Assembly: GCF_900107485.1 (NCBI RefSeq)
Contig: NZ_FNQE01000013.1
Span: 23,662-87,661 of the forward strand
Length of the DNA stretch: 64,000 nucleotides
Direction: 5' to 3'
Origin: Proteiniborus ethanoligenes
GTDB lineage: Bacteria; Bacillota; Clostridia; Tissierellales; Proteiniboraceae
Part shown: positions 44,029-53,903 of the stretch, piece by piece
Position numbering within the stretch: the stretch's first letter is position 1
Layout: each line of letters opens with the position of its first letter
Position numbers and translations under genes: made by a program
The notes under the pieces: generated by a model
The model's input: only the letters and a program-made list of their open reading frames with translations
Database searches by the model: none
What the model was told of the DNA's origin: nothing

Positions 44029-46254
44029 ATGAAACCCAAAAAAGTAATAATTATTTTATTAGTGCTTTTACTAATAGTTACACTTTATGGGTGTACTACA
44101 GAGAATAAGACAGCAGGTGTAAATAAGAATACCGAAGTAACATATAGAGAAATCATATTAAATGATGTATTAGAAGCAGAGCATATAACAAACATAGGTC
44201 TAAATAAAAATAATGAGCTAATAGCATACATTGCAGGGGATAGTAGAAAGTATGTAGTTCTAGATGAAAATACAGAAGCAAAAAAAGAGGTAAATATTGA
44301 TTTTGATGGAAGGGCAAGTATTTTTACTCTTGACAACAGCAATAATATGTACATACTATCAGAAATACCAGAGACAAATGAGAATAAAGACATAGTAAAG
44401 ATAAGTAAAAAGCTCTTTTCCTATAATAATGGGTCTAATTCAATTACTGAAAATAATGTAATAGGTGAGCTAACTGACACTACAGCAAGGTCGACGGAAG
44501 AAATCACAAAAAAGATAAGAATAGACAGCAAGGGAAATATTTATGCCCTAAAGCTAGGTGGAAAGATAGAAGTATTTGACAGTAAATTTAATTCTAAAAA
44601 AATTCTTGATTCAACACTATACACAGATATAGATATAGACGAAGAAGATAACCTATTAGCAATACGCAGAAATATAGAGGAAAGAGTTCTAGATAAGATA
44701 GACACAAGTAATTACAAGATAATATTAAGCAAAGAATACGACTACAATGATCTACCACGAAGCATATACTACAACAAAAATACTAAGAGTCTATATGGAA
44801 TAAGCACAGGATGGATAGTGAAGTATGATTCAAATGGAAATATGGTAAAAAGATTGTTAAATACAGGCGAATTGTCAGACATAGAATTCATATTTGATTT
44901 TGTAGTGGATGATAGTGAAGAAATATACATAACAGCAGATGCAGAGGGGAGCTACAAACTAATTAAATATACAACATCATCTTCTGAAACAGAAATAGGG
45001 ACCGAGAAACATGACAGAAGGATCGAAATAACCATTGAATTGACTCAAGACTATGGTAATAAAATAACTAAAGCAGCGAAGAAATTTGGGGAAAAAAATC
45101 CTGATGTAAAGGTTACAGTTAATTTATATCCCGACCTTGATTGGGGGCAATACAATGATAAGCTAAATGCAGAGCTAATAGCAGGCAAGGGTCCAGATAT
45201 ACTATATCTACGAGGAGGGGAGCCAATAAGAACATATATGGAAAAAGGCATGCTAGTAAACCTTGATGAGATGATAGAAAATGATAGTGAATTTAATATA
45301 GAAGATTATAATACACATATAATTGACAACTCAAGGTATAAGGATAAATTATATACTATGCCCATAGACTACTACTATTTTTATTGCTTTGTACTAAACC
45401 AGGAATTACTAGATGAAAAGGGAGTAGATGTAGGTGAGGATCTAATTTGGAAGGATATATATGCTCTTTCAAAAAAACTAAATGAAAATAGCACAGAACA
45501 GATATATGTTTTGCCTAAAATTGATGATTATATGCTATTTAATTGGATGGTACTTAGTGATTTGGATTATTATATAGACTGGGATAAAAAAGAGGCTAAA
45601 TTTAATAGCGAAGAGTTTATCGAAGCCTTAAAACTGTTTAAGGCAATAAAAGAAGATAATGTAATGCATCCAAACTTAGAGTGGATTGATATAGCAAATG
45701 ACATGCATAATGATGAAGATTTAAAAAACATAGCAATGTATACGGGGCAAACCCATGCGTATCATTATATAAGAAGCATTGGTTCTGTATTTAATGGTTT
45801 TAATGCAATATCAGTGCCTAAAGGAGAGTACACAGGTAACAGAGAATATGGTAGCGAGTTTTTAGCTATAAATGCTAATTCTAAACATAAAGAGCTAGTT
45901 TGGGAATTTATCAAGTTCATGATGACAGAAGAGATGCAAACTATTGATAGCTATATATTCCAAGTACATTTTCATATTAATAACAATGCAAGTAAAAGAC
46001 AAATAGATGAATTGGTGTTTGAAGAACAAGAAAAAAATAAAGAGTACCTTGAAAAACAGGGCAAATATTTTGCGACAGAAGGAGATGTTGAAAGACTTAA
46101 CAAGATAATAGGCAATTTAAATAAACCTTCAATGTCAGAGCCTTTTGAGACGATAATATATGAAGAAGCTCAGCCATTTTTCAATGGTGAAAAAACAGCA
46201 GAAGAATTAGCCAAACAGCTGCAAAACAAGGCGGAGATATATTTGAACGAATAG
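44029..46254 (+). CDS. Propeller-like domain fused to family-1 solute-binding lipoprotein (copy 2)
   Basis: 741 residues, collinear and plainly paralogous with the product of 35969-38197: the lipobox is LYGC (Cys22), IILNDVLEAEHI, ITENNVIGELTDTTARS and DSKGNIYALKLGG are shared almost exactly. The binding domain (~330-741) has FGEKNPDVKVTVNLYP and IAGKGPDILYL. Clear differences fall in the binding half (for example the WDYIRTY region of copy 1 becomes GGEPIRTY), which hints at another ligand. Last gene of the transporter operon; no strong terminator seen after it. Confidence 0.85.
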   Translation: MKPKKVIIILLVLLLIVTLYGCTTENKTAGVNKNTEVTYREIILNDVLEAEHITNIGLNKNNELIAYIAGDSRKYVVLDENTEAKKEVNIDFDGRASIFTLDNSNNMYILSEIPETNENKDIVKISKKLFSYNNGSNSITENNVIGELTDTTARSTEEITKKIRIDSKGNIYALKLGGKIEVFDSKFNSKKILDSTLYTDIDIDEEDNLLAIRRNIEERVLDKIDTSNYKIILSKEYDYNDLPRSIYYNKNTKSLYGISTGWIVKYDSNGNMVKRLLNTGELSDIEFIFDFVVDDSEEIYITADAEGSYKLIKYTTSSSETEIGTEKHDRRIEITIELTQDYGNKITKAAKKFGEKNPDVKVTVNLYPDLDWGQYNDKLNAELIAGKGPDILYLRGGEPIRTYMEKGMLVNLDEMIENDSEFNIEDYNTHIIDNSRYKDKLYTMPIDYYYFYCFVLNQELLDEKGVDVGEDLIWKDIYALSKKLNENSTEQIYVLPKIDDYMLFNWMVLSDLDYYIDWDKKEAKFNSEEFIEALKLFKAIKEDNVMHPNLEWIDIANDMHNDEDLKNIAMYTGQTHAYHYIRSIGSVFNGFNAISVPKGEYTGNREYGSEFLAINANSKHKELVWEFIKFMMTEEMQTIDSYIFQVHFHINNNASKRQIDELVFEEQEKNKEYLEKQGKYFATEGDVERLNKIIGNLNKPSMSEPFETIIYEEAQPFFNGEKTAEELAKQLQNKAEIYLNE

Positions 46255-46455
46255 TGAAAAGTAAATAGCTTTAAAACCAGTTAATTGTATACCCATTCAA
46301 TATAAAAGATTCCAGTAGTGAAGAAGTATTTTAGATATAAGAAAAGTAAATTTACTATTAATATTGCAAACAAAACTTTTAAGGATTTTTATTTAAGACT
46401 CTATGTTTTATTAACCCAAAACAATTACGGAATCCAAGATACCTAACCATTATAA

Positions 46456-46624
46456 TTTGATTTACATAAATTAAGCCTCTGCAGTCTGCAGAGGCCTAAT
46501 CTATTTTATATTTTTCATAGCATTTTCAGCAAAATTTGTAGTCACAATATTCTCATAATCAGCCCTTTTATCTAATTGTCCAGCCATTTCCATAATGTCC
46601 ATCATGTGATTTAGACCATCCTCA
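46456..46624. repeat. Right copy of the 169-bp direct repeat
   Basis: Gap-free match to 31984-32152 at an offset of 14,472 bases. Here the repeat forms the intact 3' end and terminator of the binding-protein gene 46501-47505. Confidence 0.93.
46473..46497 (-). terminator. Terminator hairpin of the binding-protein gene
   Basis: The same 11-bp hairpin as at 32001-32025, with one outer pair changed. On the minus strand it lies 3 bases after the stop codon and is followed by TAATTTATG, a weak U-run. Confidence 0.6.
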
Positions 46625-47505
46625 GTTAATACAGGATCAGGCTTCCAGGTGTCTTGCTCCTTATATCTTTCAACTAGCTTTATCAATATTTCTCTGTCTG
46701 TTTCTATAAAGTGAGGCTGTAGAGCATCTGCAATTTCCTCTGTTGAATGAGAGTGAACCCAAAGCATACCTTTATATATAGCATTTGTGAAGCTTTGGAT
46801 TATCTTAGGATTTTTCTCTATATAGCTTTTTTTGGCACTATAGCAGGTATAAGGAATATATCCGCCCTCTTTACCTATAGATGCAACTATATAGCCCTTC
46901 CCCTCCTTTTCAAGCTCAGAAGCTACTGGCTCAAATAGTGTTACATAATCACCTTCACCACCAGTAAATGCTCCTGCCATCATTGCAAATTGAATGTCAG
47001 TACGGACTTCTACGTCTACACCAGGCTGTAGACCGTATTTTTTTAGTACAAACTCTAATGTCATCTCAGGCATTCCACCAATTCGTCCACCTATTATTGA
47101 TTTTCCTTGGAGTTTATCAAAAGTAAAATTAGGATCCTTTTCTCTTCCTACTAAAAAAGAGCCGTCCTTTTGTGTTAACTGAGCAAAATTCACAGCATAA
47201 TCCTCTTTACCTTGATTATAAACGTATATAGAGGCCTCAGGTCCCATAAACCCAATATCAGCCTCACCACTTAGTATTGCAGTCATACATTTGTCTGCGC
47301 CCTGTCCATTGATTAATTCTACCTTTAAGCCTTCTTCCTCAAAGAAGCCCTTAGAAATTGCCACATATTGAGGTGCATAAAATACTGAGTGAGTTACTTC
47401 AACTAATTTAATAGTCTTGAGTTCATCTTTTTTGCAGCCTACCAATAAGGCAGATAGTAGAATTATTATAAGTAAAATAGCTGAAACTAGTTTGATTTTT
47501 GACAT
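46501..47505 (-). CDS. ABC transporter substrate-binding lipoprotein, NMT1/SsuA/ThiY-like
   Basis: 334 residues beginning at 47505, supported by AGGAGGG on the minus strand; the frame extends 26 codons further without a binding site. Lipobox LVGC (Cys23), then TIKLVEVTHSVFYAPQYVAISKGFF, the standard opening of NMT1-type binding proteins for pyrimidine precursors, sulfonates or nitrate-like ligands. GGRIGGMPEMTLEFVL follows. No cognate permease or ATPase is adjacent, so the ligand is unknown. Its 3' end is duplicated at 32029-32152. Confidence 0.88.
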   Translation of the reverse strand: MSKIKLVSAILLIIILLSALLVGCKKDELKTIKLVEVTHSVFYAPQYVAISKGFFEEEGLKVELINGQGADKCMTAILSGEADIGFMGPEASIYVYNQGKEDYAVNFAQLTQKDGSFLVGREKDPNFTFDKLQGKSIIGGRIGGMPEMTLEFVLKKYGLQPGVDVEVRTDIQFAMMAGAFTGGEGDYVTLFEPVASELEKEGKGYIVASIGKEGGYIPYTCYSAKKSYIEKNPKIIQSFTNAIYKGMLWVHSHSTEEIADALQPHFIETDREILIKLVERYKEQDTWKPDPVLTEDGLNHMMDIMEMAGQLDKRADYENIVTTNFAENAMKNIK

Positions 47506-47716
47506 ATAATCCCTCCTATATAAATAGTAGTTTATTTTATAATATTCGATTAAATTAGAAAGGTTACAAAATGATTTAGCCATTGGGCAAAATTAAACAT
47601 GTAATGCATTAAAAAAACTACTAAATATAGAAGGAATTATAAATAATGATATAGAATAATAAAAAGAACTAGCTTAACCAAGTATTTAGATAAATTATCC
47701 CCAAATCCTATTATCA

Positions 47717-47746
47717 TTGACTCTAAATTAAAATATAATGTAATAT
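47717..47746 (+). promoter_or_regulatory. Possible promoter of pgsA
   Basis: TTGACT at 47717-47722 and TAATAT at 47741-47746 with an 18-base spacer, 50 bases before the gene. The remaining ~200 bases back to 47506 are AT-rich with no other recognised feature. Confidence 0.4.
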
Positions 47747-47796
47747 AAAGAAAAATTTAGTGAATAATATTTTTAAATATCTCTAAGAGGTGACAT

Positions 47797-48342
47797 ATGA
47801 ACATACCTAATGTTTTGACGACTATAAGATTCCTTCTTGTTCCTATTTTTGTATTTATCTTTTATTCATCAATAGAGAACAATATATTGTATGCCACTAT
47901 TGTATTTGCCATTGCAGGGGTCACAGATGTACTAGATGGATATATAGCTAGAACTTACAATATGGTTACTAAATGGGGAGTAGCAATGGACCCATTAGCA
48001 GATAAGCTGATGCAGTTAACGGTCCTCATTTGCTTTACAAGTAAGGCTTATTTGCCTATATGGGTGATAATTGTAGTAGGTTTAAAAGAGATACTTATGG
48101 TAATAGGTGCTTTATTTCTCTATTACTCTTTTGAGAAAACTGTTATACCAGCCAATAGATATGGGAAAATTGCAACAATTGCATTTTATATAGCTATATT
48201 ATCAATAGCCTTTAATTTTCCTGAGACATTGAGCTTTATTTTAGTTTTATTAGCTGTAATGCTTACCTTGTTAGCTTTTATTAATTATTTCTTGGGCTTT
48301 AAGGAGGTTAGAAAGGATAATAAAAATATTAAATCCTATTGA
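47797..48342 (+). CDS. pgsA: CDP-diacylglycerol-glycerol-3-phosphate 3-phosphatidyltransferase
   Basis: It makes phosphatidylglycerol phosphate at the membrane, the first step to phosphatidylglycerol and cardiolipin. Its 181 residues have about five membrane segments and the CDP-alcohol phosphotransferase signature: DVLDGYIAR, eight residues, then GVAMDPLADKL, with all four catalytic aspartates. GAGGTG precedes the ATG. Single gene. Confidence 0.94.
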   Translation: MNIPNVLTTIRFLLVPIFVFIFYSSIENNILYATIVFAIAGVTDVLDGYIARTYNMVTKWGVAMDPLADKLMQLTVLICFTSKAYLPIWVIIVVGLKEILMVIGALFLYYSFEKTVIPANRYGKIATIAFYIAILSIAFNFPETLSFILVLLAVMLTLLAFINYFLGFKEVRKDNKNIKSY

Positions 48343-48394
48343 CAAATGTAATTTTGTTATATATCATGAAAATAATTAAGTCATATATTGCTAT

Positions 48395-48640
48395 TGCAAT
48401 GAAGAAGAAGATTAGGTAGATAACCTATAAAGAGAGTAAGGTTCATGGGCTGAAAGACTTTACTAGGCAATATTTACTGAAGGTAGCTTCTGAGCTTTCA
48501 ATCCGAAATAATAGTAGGATTGAACGGTTAAAACCGTTATATTTTTGAGTGCCAGGTATTTTTTATCTGGAATTAAGGTGGTACCGCGAGTTTTACCCTT
48601 CGTCCTTATTTTTGTGACGAAGGGTTTTATTATTTTTATA
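48395..48640 (+). ncRNA. T-box riboswitch, probably valine type, upstream of valS
   Basis: The T-box AAGGTGGTACCGCG lies at 48575-48588, followed by the perfect 10-bp terminator hairpin 48595-48604/48616-48625 and a T-run. GAAGGTAGC holds a GTA triplet at 48483-48485 at a plausible specifier position, which agrees with valS. The leader controls the small membrane-protein gene at 48654 as well as valS. The specifier choice is inference. Confidence 0.92.
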
Positions 48641-48653
48641 GGATGTGATGGGT

Positions 48654-48827
48654 ATGATTTTCAAACTTGGGATAATATCTTTTATTGCCGGAACCATATT
48701 TATATTTGGTTCAGACAGACTATATAAAAAAGGGAAAATAACTACAGTTAATATGTTGTTATCATCCAAGCTAATTGGATTAGGTTTAACCATATTGGCA
48801 ACTATACTAATGATTTTTGGAAAATAG
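48654..48827 (+). CDS. Small two-helix membrane protein in the valS transcript
   Basis: 57 residues with hydrophobic segments at ~3-20 and ~37-55 joined by a Lys-rich loop (DRLYKKGKIT). Candidate starts are GTG 48645, ATG 48648 and ATG 48654; only the last leaves room after AGGA at 48640-48643. I recognise no family. It sits between the T-box terminator and valS, 46 bases upstream of the latter, so its expression should respond to valine starvation. Confidence 0.65.
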   Translation: MIFKLGIISFIAGTIFIFGSDRLYKKGKITTVNMLLSSKLIGLGLTILATILMIFGK

Positions 48828-48873
48828 CTAATGAATTAAATCTTATTTAAGATATTATAGGAGGTTATAAAGT

Positions 48874-51522
48874 ATGAATGAAGGCTTAGCTAAAACTTAC
48901 AATCCAAAGGACTTTGAAGAGAGAATTTATGAATTTTGGAATGAAAATGGATATTTTAGGGCAGATGTTAACAAGGAGAAAAAACCATTTACAATAATGA
49001 TGCCTCCTCCAAATGTTACGGGTAATCTGCATATGGGTCATGCACTAAATGGTACAATCCAAGATATACTTATTAGATGGAAGAGGATGGAGGGCTACGA
49101 GGCTCTTTGGCTTCCAGGTACAGACCATGCTAGTATATCTACAGAGGCGAGAGTAGTTGCTAAAATAGAATCTGAAGGTAAAAGCAAACAGGAATTAGGA
49201 AGAGAAAAATTCTTAGAAGAAGCTTGGGACTGGACAGAAAAATATGGTGGTAATATTAGAAATCAGCTTAGAAAGCTAGGTGTTTCTTGTGATTGGTCAA
49301 AGGAAAGATTTACTTTAGATGAAGGATTAAGTAAAGCTGTTGAAGAAGCTTTTATTAGACTCTATGAAAAAGGACTTATATATAGAGGTGACAGAATAAT
49401 CAACTGGTGTCCTAGCTGTGGAACTGCACTTTCAGATGCAGAGGTTGAACACGAGGAGTCACAAGGAAAGCTTTGGCACATAAAGTATCCTGCTAAGGAT
49501 AGTAATGAGTATATAGTCATAGCTACAACCAGACCAGAGACTATGCTAGGAGACTTGGCGGTAGCAGTGCATCCAGAGGATGAAAGATATAGTAATTTAA
49601 TAGGAAAAACATTAATACTTCCATTAGTTAATAGGGAGATTCCAATAATAGCTGATGAATATGTTGAAAGAGAGTTTGGAACAGGAGCAGTTAAAATAAC
49701 ACCATCACATGACCCAAATGACTTTGAGGTTGGAGCAAGACATAATCTAGGTCAGCTTAGAGTAATGAATGATGATGGAAGCATTAATGAGCATGGTGGT
49801 AAATACTGTGGCTTAGACAGATATGAAGCAAGAAAAGAAATAGTAAAAGATTTAGAAGAACTAGGATATTTAGTAGAGATAAAAGATCATGCTAATAGTG
49901 TAGGACATTGTGAGAGATGTAGTACTATAGTAGAGCCAATAATATCAAAGCAATGGTTTGTTAAAATGCAGCCCCTAACTGAACCTGCAATTAGTGCATA
50001 CAAAGAAGGAAAGCTTAAATTTATTCCTGAAAGATTCGGGAAGATTTATCTAAATTGGTTAGAGAATTTAAGAGACTGGTGTATTTCACGACAATTGTGG
50101 TGGGGACACAGATTACCAGTGTATTATTGCCAGGATTGTAATGAAGTTATAGTATCTAGAGAAAATCCTGAAAAATGTAGCTGTGGAAGTACAAATTTTG
50201 TTCAGGATCCAGATACTCTTGATACCTGGTTTTCATCTGCATTGTGGCCTTTCTCAACACTTGGATGGCCAGAAAAAACTCAGGAGCTAGACTATTTCTA
50301 TCCTACGGATGTATTGGTAACAGGATATGATATAATCTTTTTCTGGGTTGTAAGAATGGTATTCTCAGGCCTAGAGTACGTTGGAGATATGCCTTTTGAA
50401 AATGTGTTTTTTACAGGACTTGTTAGAGATTCTCAAGGAAGAAAAATGAGTAAGTCTCTTGGAAACGGAATAGATCCTCTTGACTTAATAGAACAATATG
50501 GGGCAGATGCATTAAGGTTTTCACTGGTTACTGGTAATACCCCAGGCAATGATATGAGGTTTTATATTGAAAGAGTTGAAGCAAGCAGGAATTTTGCAAA
50601 TAAACTATGGAATGCTTCTAGGTTTGTTCTGATGCATTTAGATGAAAATGCTGTTGATGAAAATCAAGCTATTTCTAATCTTTCACAGGAAGACAAGTGG
50701 ATAATATCTAGGATTAATACTGTTATTAAAGAAGTGACAGAGAACTTAAGAAAATACGAGCTAGGTATAGCAGCACAAAAAATATATGATTTTACATGGA
50801 ATGAGTATTGTGATTGGTATATAGAAATGGTTAAACCAAGACTATTTAGTGATGATAATAAGGACAAAGATACAGCAAAATATGTATTGCTAATAGTTCT
50901 AAGAGATATATTAAAGCTTCTACATCCATTTATTCCATATATAACTGAAGAAATATGGACCTATTTGCCAGGCAAGGATAAGGAGTTAATTATTGAGCAG
51001 TGGCCTTTATATAATGAAGAAAGAAGCTATAAAGATGCTGAAAAGTCTATAGATTTTATAATGGAATCTGTTAAGAGTATTAGAAACATTAGAGCAGAGA
51101 TGAATGTAGTTCCTTCAAAAAAGGCGAAAGCTATTTTTGTTACATCTGATGCAGACTTGAATAGAATATTGAGCACATCAGAAAGATTCTTTAAGACCTT
51201 AGCCTCAGCATCAGAAATCCAAGTAACAGAAAGCAAGGATAATATTGGAGAAGATGCCATGTCTACTGTAGTAGGGAATTGTACTATTTTCCTTCCATTA
51301 GAAGAGCTAGTGGATATGGAAAAGGAGATTGAAAGGCTCCAAAAAGAAAAAGAAAAGCTAGAAGGCGAAATTAAAAGAGTTAAGAGCAAGCTTTCTAATG
51401 AAGGCTTCGTTAGTAAAGCTCCTAAGCAAGTAATAGACCAAGAAAGAGAAAAAGAAATCAAATATCAACAAATGATGGAAAAGGTCTTGGAAAGATTAGA
51501 TAGTTTAAGAAATAATAGGTAG
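48874..51522 (+). CDS. valS: Valyl-tRNA synthetase
   Basis: A class I synthetase of 882 residues, with [16 protein letters not shown] (HIGH) near 46, an editing domain including [17 protein letters not shown], and KMSKS in [16 protein letters not shown] near 525. The zinc-knuckle-like cysteine pairs appear in CPSCGT and CSCGS. The C-terminal ~70 residues form the tRNA-binding coiled coil. ATAGGAGG precedes the ATG. Under T-box control. Confidence 0.97.
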   Translation: MNEGLAKTYNPKDFEERIYEFWNENGYFRADVNKEKKPFTIMMPPPNVTGNLHMGHALNGTIQDILIRWKRMEGYEALWLPGTDHASISTEARVVAKIESEGKSKQELGREKFLEEAWDWTEKYGGNIRNQLRKLGVSCDWSKERFTLDEGLSKAVEEAFIRLYEKGLIYRGDRIINWCPSCGTALSDAEVEHEESQGKLWHIKYPAKDSNEYIVIATTRPETMLGDLAVAVHPEDERYSNLIGKTLILPLVNREIPIIADEYVEREFGTGAVKITPSHDPNDFEVGARHNLGQLRVMNDDGSINEHGGKYCGLDRYEARKEIVKDLEELGYLVEIKDHANSVGHCERCSTIVEPIISKQWFVKMQPLTEPAISAYKEGKLKFIPERFGKIYLNWLENLRDWCISRQLWWGHRLPVYYCQDCNEVIVSRENPEKCSCGSTNFVQDPDTLDTWFSSALWPFSTLGWPEKTQELDYFYPTDVLVTGYDIIFFWVVRMVFSGLEYVGDMPFENVFFTGLVRDSQGRKMSKSLGNGIDPLDLIEQYGADALRFSLVTGNTPGNDMRFYIERVEASRNFANKLWNASRFVLMHLDENAVDENQAISNLSQEDKWIISRINTVIKEVTENLRKYELGIAAQKIYDFTWNEYCDWYIEMVKPRLFSDDNKDKDTAKYVLLIVLRDILKLLHPFIPYITEEIWTYLPGKDKELIIEQWPLYNEERSYKDAEKSIDFIMESVKSIRNIRAEMNVVPSKKAKAIFVTSDADLNRILSTSERFFKTLASASEIQVTESKDNIGEDAMSTVVGNCTIFLPLEELVDMEKEIERLQKEKEKLEGEIKRVKSKLSNEGFVSKAPKQVIDQEREKEIKYQQMMEKVLERLDSLRNNR

Positions 51523-51576
51523 GCAAGTAGTATTTATGTAAATAATATGGTAGACATACTTAACAGGAGTGAGAAA

Positions 51577-52875
51577 ATGAACTATAGAGAAGCTTTAGAC
51601 TATATACATGGAACTAAAAAATTTGGTAGCAAACTAGGTCTTGATAATATAAGAGCGTTGCTAGGCCTGCTTGAAAATCCACAACAGGATCTAAAATTTA
51701 TCCATGTGGCAGGTACTAATGGTAAAGGCTCTACATCATCCTTTATAGCAAACACATTAATAGAAGCAGGGTATAGGGTAGGTCTGTTTACATCGCCTTA
51801 TTTAGAAGTTTTTAACGAAAGAATGAGAATAAATAATACGGATATTAGTGATGATAGCTTAGCACAGATAACTTTAAATGTAAAAGAAAAAGTCGAAGTT
51901 ATGCTAAGTAGGGGCATGAATCATCCAACTGAATTTGAAATAGTAACAGCTATTGCCATGGAGTATTTTAAGAAAGAAAATGTAGATTTTGTTGTTCTTG
52001 AGGTGGGGCTTGGAGGTAGATATGATTCTACAAATGTTATTGAAGACTCTTTAGCATCCGTAATAACAACTATATCTATGGACCATACAGATATTCTAGG
52101 AGATACTATTGGAAAGATTGCTTATGAAAAAGCAGGAATAATAAAGGATAATGGGCTTGTAATTAGCTATCCACAGGATAAAGAAGCCCAGGAAGTTATA
52201 ATAGATGTAGCACAAAAGAAAAATAGCGAATTAATAATTGTGCCTACTGAGAAGATAGAAGTCATAGAAACTACTGCGTTTGGAAGCAGATTTAACTTTG
52301 AATATAAGGATATTAAAATGTTAGATTTAGAAATCGGGCTAATTGGAGTTCATCAAATATATAATGCTTCAACTGCTTTAACTACAATACTATCCCTAAA
52401 AGAAAGGGGATGTATTTCAATATCTGATGAAGCCATTAGAAAAGGTCTATCAAACACTAAATGGAGCGGAAGGCTTGAAGTGTTAAAAAGAAATCCTACT
52501 TTCTTAATAGATGGAGCACACAACATTCAGGGAATACATGCTCTTAAAAAGACTTTAAAGGATGTATTTAAATACAATAAGCTTATTCTTGGAGTAGCCA
52601 TACTTGCAGATAAAGATGTAGATCATATGATAGAAGAATTAGTCCCAATAGCTGATAAAATAATAGTGACTGAAGCTAATATATTTAGAGCAATGAAGGC
52701 AGAAGAGCTAGCTGAAAAAATTAAAAAATATAACAATAATGTTATAATAGAAAGTAATATTGAAAAGGCTGTTGAAGAATCCTTCCAGATAGCTACTGAA
52801 AATGATCTTATAGTATTTTCAGGCTCCCTCTATTTAATTGGAGACGTAAGGACAATAGTGAAGAAAAGATGCTGA
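51577..52875 (+). CDS. folC: Folylpolyglutamate synthase / dihydrofolate synthase
   Basis: A Mur-ligase-fold enzyme adding glutamate to folates, 432 residues. Motifs: VAGTNGKGSTSSFI (P-loop) near 45, GLFTSPYLEVFNERM, VGLGGRYDSTNV and MDHTDILG, then the C-terminal IDGAHNIQG. The ATG at 51577 with AGGAG at 51565-51569 is preferred over the ATG at 51547 with no site. It follows valS with a 54-base gap and no terminator, so it is probably in the same transcript. Confidence 0.94.
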   Translation: MNYREALDYIHGTKKFGSKLGLDNIRALLGLLENPQQDLKFIHVAGTNGKGSTSSFIANTLIEAGYRVGLFTSPYLEVFNERMRINNTDISDDSLAQITLNVKEKVEVMLSRGMNHPTEFEIVTAIAMEYFKKENVDFVVLEVGLGGRYDSTNVIEDSLASVITTISMDHTDILGDTIGKIAYEKAGIIKDNGLVISYPQDKEAQEVIIDVAQKKNSELIIVPTEKIEVIETTAFGSRFNFEYKDIKMLDLEIGLIGVHQIYNASTALTTILSLKERGCISISDEAIRKGLSNTKWSGRLEVLKRNPTFLIDGAHNIQGIHALKKTLKDVFKYNKLILGVAILADKDVDHMIEELVPIADKIIVTEANIFRAMKAEELAEKIKKYNNNVIIESNIEKAVEESFQIATENDLIVFSGSLYLIGDVRTIVKKRC

Positions 52876-52891
52876 TTGCATCTTTTTTTTT
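52865..52891 (+). terminator. Intrinsic terminator overlapping the end of folC
   Basis: Stem AAAGATGC/GCATCTTT with a 5-base loop and nine T; the left arm is inside the last codons of folC. Confidence 0.88.
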
Positions 52892-52962
52892 GTTCCCGCT
52901 TATGTCACCAAAATATATAAGGTGCATAAACTGGTATATAAGCAGGTCAGGAGGTGACTAAG

Positions 52963-53889
52963 GTGGGATTATGTGAGAACAAACTTATAGTAGCTAACAC
53001 AGGCAGTGACTCCTTATCAATTATAGATACAAGAACTCATGAATTAATCGATACAATTTTTCTTTGGGAGTCAGTTAAAGCAAATAAGAAAAGCACATCA
53101 AACGGACCTTATGTAGGGCCTCATCATATTTTTTTTGATGAAAAAGATATAATTTATTCTGCTAATTCCTATAATAATACTGTATATAAGATAAATATTG
53201 AATTAAAAGAAATTGTGGATATGGTTTATGTGGGAAGTTTTCCAAGTCATTTAGTTGTACATAATGGATATATATATGTATCAAATAGTGATTCTAATTC
53301 AATATCAGTTATAGAAGAAAAGGGCTTTAATATAATTGAAAATATTCCTGTTGGAGAGAGACCCCATGATATTAAGCTAGACAAGAAAAATAACAGATTA
53401 TATATTTCAAATAATAATGGGTATAGTATAGATATAGTTGATTTGAATAATAATGTTCAAAAAAGATTAAAATTAAGATACAACCCAGTTCATATTTCCA
53501 TAGAGGATAATATTATACTTGTGCTATCGCCACCTTCTAATGGAATGCTCAATAGTAAGCTTTTAATATATAGCATAAATGACGAATGTATAGTTAAGGA
53601 AATTGATGTTCAAGGTGTAATTGTAGATTTAATAGCTGTAGAAAACAAAAAAATAGCCTATGTGACTAATGTAGAAGATGGAAATCTTTATGAAATAGAC
53701 TTAGTAGATTATAAGATTAATTCAAAATACTTAATTGGTGGAATGCCTAATAATATAACAAGAAAAAATGAAGAGCTATATATTTCGGATGCATTTTATA
53801 ATAGAGTTGTTATCTTTAATTATAAAAAGGGTAAAATATTGTATAGCATAGATGTAGGATTAGAACCAAATGGAATAATATTAATTTAA
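52963..53889 (+). CDS. YVTN/YncE-type beta-propeller protein
   Basis: 308 residues made of about seven repeats of ~42 residues, such as LIVANTGSDSLSIIDT, IYVSNSDSNSISVIEE, and LYISNNNGYSIDIVDL, the pattern of YVTN/lactonase-like propellers. No signal peptide is visible. The GTG at 52963 has AGGAGG 8 bases upstream; the GTG at 52954 overlaps that site. It is followed by the Ca2+ ATPase 14 bases later, so both probably form one operon. Function unknown. Confidence 0.82.
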   Translation: MGLCENKLIVANTGSDSLSIIDTRTHELIDTIFLWESVKANKKSTSNGPYVGPHHIFFDEKDIIYSANSYNNTVYKINIELKEIVDMVYVGSFPSHLVVHNGYIYVSNSDSNSISVIEEKGFNIIENIPVGERPHDIKLDKKNNRLYISNNNGYSIDIVDLNNNVQKRLKLRYNPVHISIEDNIILVLSPPSNGMLNSKLLIYSINDECIVKEIDVQGVIVDLIAVENKKIAYVTNVEDGNLYEIDLVDYKINSKYLIGGMPNNITRKNEELYISDAFYNRVVIFNYKKGKILYSIDVGLEPNGIILI

Positions 53890-53903
53890 CCAGGAGGACA
53901 TTG

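Noticed and set aside
44085..44393. Minus-strand frames inside the binding-protein genes (also 36025-36294 and 36361-36698)
   Set aside because: They are antisense shadows of strongly coding plus-strand genes, appear in matching places in both paralogues for that reason, and lack binding sites.
48545..48727. Plus-strand frame covering the T-box and the start of the small membrane protein
   Set aside because: It would read through the conserved T-box and terminator hairpin; the riboswitch explains the sequence.
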